Of a stretch of 21,213 bases of DNA, positions 15,053 through 21,213 are shown one piece after another; within the stretch, counting starts at the first letter, position 1; each line of letters opens with the position of its first letter. Where the stretch lies: NCBI GenBank assembly GCA_023436515.1, contig JAEZIV010000250.1, positions 1 through 21,213 of the forward strand, written 5' to 3'. Source of the stretch: Bacillota bacterium (GTDB taxonomy: Bacteria; Bacillota; Clostridia; Acetivibrionales; DSM-1351). The notes under the pieces are model-generated. The model made no database searches. It was not told where the DNA came from and worked only from the letters and a program-made list of their open reading frames with translations. Both the position numbers and the translations under genes were made by a program.

Positions 15053-16036
15053 CTAGGCCTTATATATGTACTTAATGACTTCCTCAATATTAATATTGTT
15101 TACATTGATATCCTGTACGGGCAGATTGTGAAAAATTCTAGAAATCTCATCCTGTAGGTTTGTGCCTACCGTTTCTATTTCGAAATTGGCATGAAAGGGG
15201 TCGCTGGAGATTACTTTAAAGCCACTCAGCAAGGACTCGTCAATATGCTTTGAAAACTTAACCTCAATTATTTTCTTATCTGAGAAATAGCCTTTCAGCT
15301 TATCGATGCTGTCATTGAAAACAATAGTACCGTTATTGTTTATACTGACATTTTCACACAGATCCTCTATGTCACTCAGGTCATGTGTGGTTACAATAAA
15401 GGTCATTCCTTTATCCTTGTTAACCTTCTTGATAAAGGACCTGATGGCCTCCTTGGAGATAATATCAAGGCCGATGGTAGGCTCATCAAGATATACCAGT
15501 GGTGGCTCGTGAAGGAGCGCGCAAACAAACTCGCACTTCATTCTTTCTCCAAGAGACAGCTGCCTCACAGGCTTTGTTATTACATCACTTATGCTTAGCA
15601 ATTCTGAAAAGTATTCAACATTCCTCTGAAATAAATCATTGGGAATGCAGTACATCTGCTTGTTCAAGGCAAAGGTATCAATGGCCGGCAGGTCCCACCA
15701 GAGCTGAGACTTCTGACCGAAGACAACTCCGATTTTTTTTACATATTCCTCTCTCTGTGACCAGGGGGTGTATCCCATTACATCCACTGTTCCTTCGCTT
15801 GGATATAAAATTCCCGAGAGTATCTTTATTGTAGTTGATTTTCCGGCACCGTTGGGTCCTATCAAGCCTCGTATTTCACCGGGTTTTACCTTTAAATCCA
15901 GATCCTTTACAGCAGTTACAATATTATATTCTCTGTGAATAATAGATTTTAGTGCAGAAAGAACTCCAGATTCTGTTCTTTTATGGACCTTAAATTCTTT
16001 TTTAAGACCATCAATATTTATTATGTATTGACTCAT
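15053..16036 (-). CDS. ABC-2 type exporter ATP-binding protein, NatA/DrrA-like
   Basis: A 327-aa ATPase that powers the two membrane subunits encoded upstream. Walker A is GPNGAGKS (60-67, K66), Q-loop Q108, signature LSLGE (160-164), Walker B LVYLDE (180-185, E185) and H-loop H217. The extra N-terminal segment before Walker A and the about 100-residue C-terminal extension match the class paired with two ABC2_membrane_6 permeases. It lacks the features of sugar-import ATPases of the MalK/MsmX type, so it is not the missing importer subunit. A GTG at 16054 was rejected: the SD AGGAGG (16045-16050) lies inside that reading and is 8 bases from the ATG at 16036. That SD also forms the last Gly-Gly codons of the preceding permease. 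Substrate unknown. Confidence 0.92.
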   Translation of the reverse strand: MSQYIINIDGLKKEFKVHKRTESGVLSALKSIIHREYNIVTAVKDLDLKVKPGEIRGLIGPNGAGKSTTIKILSGILYPSEGTVDVMGYTPWSQREEYVKKIGVVFGQKSQLWWDLPAIDTFALNKQMYCIPNDLFQRNVEYFSELLSISDVITKPVRQLSLGERMKCEFVCALLHEPPLVYLDEPTIGLDIISKEAIRSFIKKVNKDKGMTFIVTTHDLSDIEDLCENVSINNNGTIVFNDSIDKLKGYFSDKKIIEVKFSKHIDESLLSGFKVISSDPFHANFEIETVGTNLQDEISRIFHNLPVQDINVNNINIEEVIKYIYKA

Positions 16037-16040
16037 GTGG

Positions 16041-16826
16041 TTAACCTCCTGCACTGGTATAGTTTTTAAGACAAAGGTTCCAAATCTGTAAATTTAAATA
16101 GAAGAATACGCAGCAAAAGCCAAATGTAATAAAAATTGTATAATCAAGATTATTTAGTAATGCATTTGCCGGTATGTTAACCCAAACTGCAAAGGGTATG
16201 ACGGTAACCAACGCAGTCTGAAGGGTTCTTGAAAAAATACTTACGGGATACTCTCCAAAGCGCAGGATGTTATTTAGTAGCTCATCCAATCTACCAATCT
16301 GTACCAACATAATCACAATACTGGTATATAGAATTTCAAAGCCCATAAAAAGAATAATACCAAAAGCAATCGCCAGTAGGAAGACGCATACTTGAATGAA
16401 GCCTATGTGCAAATTCATCTTTATTATTGAGTATATGGATATAATTAACCCTGAGATAATTGAGCCAATACTGTCAGGACTAAAACCGCTCACCAATATA
16501 ACACCGATTGGGGGATAGGGCTTCAATAGCAGCCTGTCGAAGTCGCCATGCCATATCAAGCGATTAACGTAGCCGGGGAGTCTGCCGAATATCATTCTTC
16601 TCAGGCCCAATACAAACAACAGGATTCCTTGAAAAAGAATTATCTGTTCAAGGTTCCATCCCGGAAAGCCCTTCGTTTGTGTAAAGATCACATATTGCAG
16701 AATGGGTCCCACACTTGAGAAAATTAGTGAAATAACTAAACCCAGCAGGAAATCAAACCTGTACTCTATACTTCGTGAGATACCCAATTTACAGTTCCAA
16801 AAAAACAGTTTAAATAACTTTAACAT
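16041..16826 (-). CDS. ABC-2 type exporter permease, second of the pair
   Basis: A 261-aa membrane protein with about six hydrophobic helices, opening MLKLFKLFFWNCKLGISRSI. It looks like the ABC2_membrane_6 (DUF990) family: a motif of the form YR.DF..G....... near the start and a central amphipathic loop RMIFGRLPGYVNRLIWHGDF followed by DRLLLKPYPP. The GTG at 16838 was rejected because it lies within the SD AGGTGGAG (16833-16840); the ATG at 16826 is 6 bases from it. It ends Ser-Ala-Gly-Gly, and its last two sense codons supply the SD of the ATPase gene. It should form a heterodimer with the permease upstream. Related systems export drugs or peptides; no substrate can be claimed here. Confidence 0.88.
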   Translation of the reverse strand: MLKLFKLFFWNCKLGISRSIEYRFDFLLGLVISLIFSSVGPILQYVIFTQTKGFPGWNLEQIILFQGILLFVLGLRRMIFGRLPGYVNRLIWHGDFDRLLLKPYPPIGVILVSGFSPDSIGSIISGLIISIYSIIKMNLHIGFIQVCVFLLAIAFGIILFMGFEILYTSIVIMLVQIGRLDELLNNILRFGEYPVSIFSRTLQTALVTVIPFAVWVNIPANALLNNLDYTIFITFGFCCVFFYLNLQIWNLCLKNYTSAGG

Positions 16827-16923
16827 ACCAATCTCCACCTGCGTGTATCAGCACGCCAATTAATCACAAAAGCTCTCTTGCCTGTCGTAAGCTAAACTGA
16901 AGAATATATAACCCCTCTCAGTG

Positions 16924-17727
16924 TCACCCCCCTGCCGCACAAAACCTTCTCATAAGCCTCTTCCATAAAACCCTAATAGCTATGTAAAAAACAATAATCC
17001 ATATTATCTGTATCATACCGATTTTTAGCAGAGCATTAACGGTATCTCCCTCTACTCTGTTAAGGAAAAACTGTATAGGCCAGTAAATAATGTACTTAAA
17101 GGGCAGGAAGTCAAAGATGCTGTTCAGCCAGCCCGGCATAAACTCCAGAGGTATTAGTCCTCCGCCTACTATTGCAATAAAAACATCCTTTATTGCCGAT
17201 ATAGATGAATTGTTCTTAATTATCATAGCTGACATTCCAAGGAGGAAGGAAAACATGTAGTTAAGAAAGAAGGCTAATACTGCTATTACAATAAAGCTGG
17301 CAAGAGACTTAAGCGTAATAAACGACGGGAAGAGAATAAGACTGTAGATTATCATTCCAGGTAAAAAATCCACCAGTAATGCTACCATTCTGGATGCAAT
17401 AGCTCCACCTAACAAAAAGCGAAAAAAAGAAATTGGCTTTAACAAGGAGATTGCCAATTCTCCTGAAAGTATGCTTTCGGATATATCAGAGGTAATACTA
17501 TTCCATACAAAACTAAGTACCACATAATAAGCAGTATAATACCATACCATCTGCTCAAAGCCATAGCCCTTAATACTTGCGGTATCATTATAGGCGTATA
17601 TGCTTTTAAAAAGAGCAATGTTTATAAAAAGCAATATGGGCTGGACAAAAAGTGTCATTGCGAAAGTCCAGCGATATTGAAAGGATATCTTAAAATTCAG
17701 CTTTATTACCTCTGAGAAAACTTTCAT
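16924..17727 (-). CDS. ABC-2 type exporter permease, first of the pair
   Basis: A 267-aa membrane protein with about six helices, same family and size as the next gene. It opens MKVFSEVIKLNFKISFQYRW and has the equivalent central loop (SDISESILSGELAISLLKPIS against the partner's DFDRLLLKPYP). The ATG at 17739 has no SD; GGGAG (17732-17736) precedes the ATG at 17727 by 4-5 bases, so I use the latter. It ends Ala-Ala-Gly-Gly on GCAGGGGGG, an SD-like string that no longer serves a gene, since the next start lies about 98 bases on. It is the first gene of the ATPase/permease operon. Substrate unknown. Confidence 0.88.
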   Translation of the reverse strand: MKVFSEVIKLNFKISFQYRWTFAMTLFVQPILLFINIALFKSIYAYNDTASIKGYGFEQMVWYYTAYYVVLSFVWNSITSDISESILSGELAISLLKPISFFRFLLGGAIASRMVALLVDFLPGMIIYSLILFPSFITLKSLASFIVIAVLAFFLNYMFSFLLGMSAMIIKNNSSISAIKDVFIAIVGGGLIPLEFMPGWLNSIFDFLPFKYIIYWPIQFFLNRVEGDTVNALLKIGMIQIIWIIVFYIAIRVLWKRLMRRFCAAGG

Positions 17728-17859
17728 AAAATCTCCCATCTACGTGCATAGCGTATACATAAATTGTAATGAAAAGCACGATGACCAACGGAATGTGTTT
17801 ACACGCTAGACCCCTTATATCCAGAAAAAAGGATAGAAAATAATTAGTAACGATTAAAT

Positions 17860-17930
17860 ATATTACCATATTTTACATGGGTCTACAAGTATTATAAATG
17901 ATTATAGCTATTTAGTGTAAAGCCTGAAAA
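17860..17930 (-). promoter_or_regulatory. Candidate promoters of the ABC-2 exporter operon
   Basis: Reading the - strand, two options are visible. One is TTTTCA (17925-17930), 18 bases, TATAAT (17901-17906). The other is TTGTAG (17883-17888), 17 bases, TAATAT (17860-17865) with an upstream TG. Both lie between the neighbouring gene's terminator and the first permease, implying a leader of about 120-165 nt. I see no other feature in the 257-base gap. Confidence 0.4.
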
Positions 17931-17937
17931 CTACAAG

Positions 17938-17970
17938 AAAAAAGCAGCATTGCTTTTATCGCAACACTGC
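17938..17970 (-). terminator. Rho-independent terminator after the heptad-repeat protein gene
   Basis: On the - strand, GCAGTGTTGC pairs with GCAATGCTGC (10 bp, two G-U pairs; plus-strand 17961-17970 and 17944-17953) around a 7-base loop. A six-T run follows (plus-strand A run 17938-17943). It starts 14 bases past the stop codon. Confidence 0.85.
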
Positions 17971-17984
17971 CCTTTTTACAATAA

Positions 17985-19523
17985 TTACAGCAGCCCAAAC
18001 AAATTGAGTATTTTTTGCCAGAAGGTCAGCTTGACCTCCTTGGAGTCAAAACTTATGGTTAGTTCGGGTTTGTCGATTGAGTCAGTTTTAAGCACGAACT
18101 GTACAGCAGCTACATTTGTGTTTTTTTCCGAGACAAAGGATATTACCTTATCCCCCGTGCCGGAAATTCCGGAAAGTAGGTCATCAATTTTTTCATTGAT
18201 TTTTGAATCCATATCTGCTGTTCCGTTCCTGAGCTGCTTTGTTCCTTTGCTGTAGGAGGCCAGTCCGTCCTTTAGCTGCTTTATTCCTGAATTAAGCTCC
18301 AGCCCTGCTTGGTAAAGCTCATTTGAGGATGTGGCAAGCATCGAAGCCGAGGCATCGAATTCCGAAGTACCCTTTGCCAACTCCGAGGCACCTTGATCAA
18401 GCTGTGCAACTCCGTTAATATAGCTCTTCAGGCCTTCAGTAAACTGGACAGTACCCTCCAGCTGCTCTTTTATGGCAGCCAGTTCGGTAATGGGCGTCAA
18501 CACCTGGTTGTAGTTCTCGACAGTAAGTACAGGAAGCTCCAAGCCCATTTCTTTAAGCTTAGCATTGACAGAATCAAAGGTGGCCCTCTGAATAGCCGCT
18601 GCACCATGAAGCAGCGACTGGTTTTGACCTGATAATTGTGATAAACCCTTCTTAAGTGCAGCAGCCCCGCTATTTAATTTGGCAGCTCCGCCCGAAAGCT
18701 GTATCAGACCGTCATTAAAGATCTTCATTCCATCCATGTATTTCTGCATCCCTGAAGATAACTTATTAAGGCCGGCTAATAACTCTGAGGAACCATTATC
18801 CAACCCTTTGATTGCATCAGCTAGTTCTGATATCTGACCGGTAAATTCATTACTGTCCACATCAATGCCTAAAGCAAGTCTTATACCGTTTATGGTGATA
18901 GGGTCCATTTCGAAATCCTTTACATCAGCAGTAACTGTGGCATCGATTCCCTTACCGGGTAAAGCCGTAAAAGAGAGCTGCTTTTTGCCGCCTGCTTCTG
19001 CGATAGTGGCATTGTCCGCTTTTATGTTTGAGCAAAGCTTATTGCTCAAGGAGAGAGCTATTTGCAAGGCATAGTTGTCATAAAAGCTACTGTTGACCTT
19101 ATTGTTCCTGTTTACTGAAATTGTAATCTTAAGACTTCCGCTTTTTCCGGCCAAATTGTTAACGTTGAGCTCTTTGCCGTCCATGTAGTATTTAATCCTA
19201 ATATTCCAAGGGAGGTCGTTTTGGTTTAGAGTCCCCTCATATGAGAATTTTTCGACATTTGTGCTTAGGGTTAATTTCTGGTTGTTAAGGCTTAGTTTTT
19301 CTGTGGTGGTCATATTTTTAACCTCAGAATAGTCACCATAATCAACAATTGTACCACCATTAAATATATTGACAACCTGAAGCTTTGCAACACTTCCATC
19401 CAAATGAAGTAAACCATAAACCACTTCCTCCTTCTGAGTCGCAATTACTTCAGCTGTCGCCGGAAGCCATGACATAAGCAGTAATACAGTAACTAAAACC
19501 AAGGATAATATTTTTCTCAACAT
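17985..19523 (-). CDS. Secreted coiled-coil protein with Leu-x-x-Gly heptad repeats (YhgE-like repeats)
   Basis: A 512-aa exported protein of unknown function. The signal peptide spans about 1-24 (cleavage near PATA-E), followed by a beta-rich N-terminal domain (about 30-225). Then come two blocks of seven-residue repeats with a glycine at strict spacing: G251, 258, 265, 272, 279, 286, 293, and G364, 371, 378, 385, 413, 420, 427, 434 (small residues S392, S399 and A406 fill the gap). The blocks are separated by about 70 residues and could fold back as an antiparallel coiled coil. A short domain (about 455-500) and a hydrophobic tail FWQKILNLFGLL end it. Such repeats occur in YhgE/Pip proteins, but the usual C-terminal membrane helices are missing here. 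SD GAGGAGG is 6 bases before the ATG. It lies 83 bases after the MMPL gene and is probably co-transcribed with it. Confidence 0.85.
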   Translation of the reverse strand: MLRKILSLVLVTVLLLMSWLPATAEVIATQKEEVVYGLLHLDGSVAKLQVVNIFNGGTIVDYGDYSEVKNMTTTEKLSLNNQKLTLSTNVEKFSYEGTLNQNDLPWNIRIKYYMDGKELNVNNLAGKSGSLKITISVNRNNKVNSSFYDNYALQIALSLSNKLCSNIKADNATIAEAGGKKQLSFTALPGKGIDATVTADVKDFEMDPITINGIRLALGIDVDSNEFTGQISELADAIKGLDNGSSELLAGLNKLSSGMQKYMDGMKIFNDGLIQLSGGAAKLNSGAAALKKGLSQLSGQNQSLLHGAAAIQRATFDSVNAKLKEMGLELPVLTVENYNQVLTPITELAAIKEQLEGTVQFTEGLKSYINGVAQLDQGASELAKGTSEFDASASMLATSSNELYQAGLELNSGIKQLKDGLASYSKGTKQLRNGTADMDSKINEKIDDLLSGISGTGDKVISFVSEKNTNVAAVQFVLKTDSIDKPELTISFDSKEVKLTFWQKILNLFGLL

Positions 19524-19606
19524 TTACCTCCTCCTCGCTGCTGACAGCGTTATAAATCTAAGTACTATGGCATTTTATCCCTTCGAGGGTCATGTATATT
19601 TACAGA

Positions 19607-21213
19607 CTAATGGGATTTTCTCTTATAAGTAGTTTTTTGAATAAGTTTATCAAAAAGCACCAGTATAGCAGGAAGCACGCAGGCTACCATAAATAGTGAA
19701 AGAAGAGTTCCTCTTCCAAGTAAGGTTCCAAGCTCACCAATAATTGGGTTGGTTGAAGTATATGCAAGGGCAAAGCCCGCTGTTGCAAGTATACCAGCAG
19801 AAGTAAGGATTGCTACCAGGTTGTCACCAATTGTTGTTCTCATTGCTTCTTTTTTTGATTGAGCTATTCTTTTATTCATGTATGAATTTGTGAATAATAT
19901 TGCATAATCCACTGTTGCCCCCAACTGTACGGTGCTTATTATCAAATAACCGATGAAGGTTAAGGGCTGATCGGAAAAATACGGAAAGGATAGGTTTATC
20001 CATATAGCCGTTTCAATGGTAAATATCAGAAACAGCGGTAAAAATAATGACCTGAAGGTTATCAGCAATACTATGAATATTCCTATAACCGCTATCAGGT
20101 TAACCATTTCGTTGTCTGTAGCTACTACGTTGCGCATATCGTATAGAGTCGCACTCTGCCCTGCCAGATAATATGCTTCATATTGCTGACCTGCGGTATT
20201 GAGAATAGAATCTACAGTGGCAAAGGTCTGATCTCCTTCTTCAGGTGTGTCTGTGTACAGGATTATCCTTGAATAATTTTTTGAATAAAATTGTTCAAGA
20301 ACCTCCTTTGGAACAAATTCATCAGGGATTTCGGCTCCCACAGCTGTAACAAAGGATACAACGCTTTTAACATGGGGGATATCGGCTAGAGCATCACAAA
20401 GAATCAGTTCTTTTCCGGGATCGTCCTTAGGTACCAGCAATACCATGGGATTTTCCTTTCCAAAGCTTTCTTCTATTTTCTGATTATCTTGACCTGCTCT
20501 GGTTACACTTGTAATGCTGCCCATTCCGTACATAAATTCCGTATTTGACTGAGCTAGAAAGCATGGCACCGAAAGTAGAAGGGCCAGGGCAAAGAAGGGC
20601 AGCCTAACTTTCATCAACCACTTTCCCGAATTTTTGAAATCGGGCAGAAGCCTTCTGTGTTTAGTCTTATCAATGTACTTGTAATACATAAGGGTAAGCA
20701 CCGGCAGGAATATCATTACAGAGATAAAGCTAAATATTATACCCTTTAGGAGGTTTATTCCTAAATCTGCGCCAATGCCGAAACGCATAAAAATCAGAGC
20801 GGCGAAGCCCAGCACGGTTGTAGCCGCACTGGCAGCTACCGTAGGCAGTGCTTCCTTCATTGCAATAAGCATTGCCTTTTCTGGAGCATTGTACTTTCGG
20901 TGTTCATTAAAGCTATGGAGTAAAAAAATTGCGTAGTCCAAGGATACTGCAAGCTGAAGAACGGGACTGACGGTACGGGTTATAAAGGATACTTCACCGA
21001 AAAGGATGTTTGTTCCCATGTTAATTATTATCGCAACCCCTATGCTGAAAAGGAAGAGCAAGGGCTCAACCCATGAGGTTGTTGATATTATTAATATGAT
21101 TATTATTACCGGCAAAAGAATAATCATTGCCTTAGCCACTTCGGAAACCGACATCGCTTGGCTTTCGGCAGTATTGACTGCATCTCCGGCCACCGCATTG
21201 TTTTCTCCGATGA
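19607..21213 (-). CDS. MMPL/RND-family transporter, 5' end cut off by the window
   Basis: The last 534 codons of a large membrane exporter. The frame is open to the right edge, through codons upstream of the GTG at 21193, so the true start lies outside; by comparison with usual lengths near 700 aa, about 160-170 residues are missing. What is present: the end of the first extracytoplasmic domain, a bundle of helices with the Asp-Tyr proton-relay pair in SLDYAIFLLH (D codon at 20936-20938), a second extracytoplasmic domain (about 20100-20560), and a second bundle with the matching pair in TVDYAILFTN (D codon at 19907-19909). Both MMPL halves are therefore represented. It probably exports a lipid or hydrophobic compound using the proton gradient, with the heptad-repeat protein as partner; the substrate is unknown. 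Confidence 0.9.
   Translation of the reverse strand, partial: IGENNAVAGDAVNTAESQAMSVSEVAKAMIILLPVIIIILIISTTSWVEPLLFLFSIGVAIIINMGTNILFGEVSFITRTVSPVLQLAVSLDYAIFLLHSFNEHRKYNAPEKAMLIAMKEALPTVAASAATTVLGFAALIFMRFGIGADLGINLLKGIIFSFISVMIFLPVLTLMYYKYIDKTKHRRLLPDFKNSGKWLMKVRLPFFALALLLSVPCFLAQSNTEFMYGMGSITSVTRAGQDNQKIEESFGKENPMVLLVPKDDPGKELILCDALADIPHVKSVVSFVTAVGAEIPDEFVPKEVLEQFYSKNYSRIILYTDTPEEGDQTFATVDSILNTAGQQYEAYYLAGQSATLYDMRNVVATDNEMVNLIAVIGIFIVLLITFRSLFLPLFLIFTIETAIWINLSFPYFSDQPLTFIGYLIISTVQLGATVDYAILFTNSYMNKRIAQSKKEAMRTTIGDNLVAILTSAGILATAGFALAYTSTNPIIGELGTLLGRGTLLSLFMVACVLPAILVLFDKLIQKTTYKRKSH

Noticed and set aside
15053..16036. The ABC ATPase as the missing ATPase of the sugar importer.
   Set aside because: It faces the importer on the opposite strand, is coupled to ABC-2 permeases, and has the layout of exporter ATPases, not MalK/MsmX.
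17985..19523. The heptad-repeat gene as a truncated YhgE/Pip pseudogene.
   Set aside because: It has a full signal peptide, a strong SD, an uninterrupted frame and its own terminator right after the stop; it looks like a complete shorter relative.
19579..19589. CCCT-TCG-AGGG hairpin between the MMPL and heptad-repeat genes as a terminator.
   Set aside because: A four-base-pair stem without a T run on the coding strand; too weak to end transcription.

Overview
The window looks like a chromosomal segment of a plant-polysaccharide-degrading Clostridia species. A Ruminiclostridium-type cellulolytic clostridium is my best guess. This is inferred from the AT-rich, Gram-positive gene style, the strong Shine-Dalgarno (SD) sequences, a YesM/YesN-type two-component system next to an LplB/YtcP/LplA-type oligosaccharide importer, and the mix of glycoside hydrolases. 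No rRNA, tRNA, CRISPR array, insertion sequence or phage gene was seen. All genes read as intact except the last, which runs off the right edge. There is no gene-free gap above 300 bases.

Left part (1-14959, all + strand): a sugar-sensing, uptake and cytoplasmic digestion locus. It starts with an AraC-type response regulator and a membrane histidine kinase. Next comes a 151-base gap holding a consensus-like promoter inside a long interrupted palindrome. Two ABC permeases and a large lipoprotein solute-binding protein follow, then a perfect 15-bp stem-loop, two tandem but divergent GH95 enzymes (alpha-L-fucosidase/alpha-L-galactosidase family), a GH10 endo-xylanase and a GH27 alpha-galactosidase. 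None of the four hydrolases has a signal peptide or dockerin. The reading I favour is that decorated xylan oligosaccharides are bound outside, imported whole, and stripped and cut in the cytoplasm. The importer lacks its own ATPase gene and presumably borrows a shared MsmX-type ATPase. GH10 and GH27 sit behind separate terminators and appear to be separate transcription units; GH27 has its own promoter.

Right part (15053-21213, all - strand): two export-type units facing the sugar locus across a bidirectional terminator. The first (read right to left) is two ABC-2 type permeases followed by a NatA-like ATPase. The ends of the two permease genes look like a duplicated cassette. The second is a truncated MMPL/RND-family transporter followed by a secreted protein with two blocks of strictly phased seven-residue glycine repeats. 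These two are probably one operon and one envelope complex; their substrate cannot be read from the sequence.

Six genes have an in-frame start codon lying at or upstream of the SD. In each case I moved the start to the ATG the SD actually serves.
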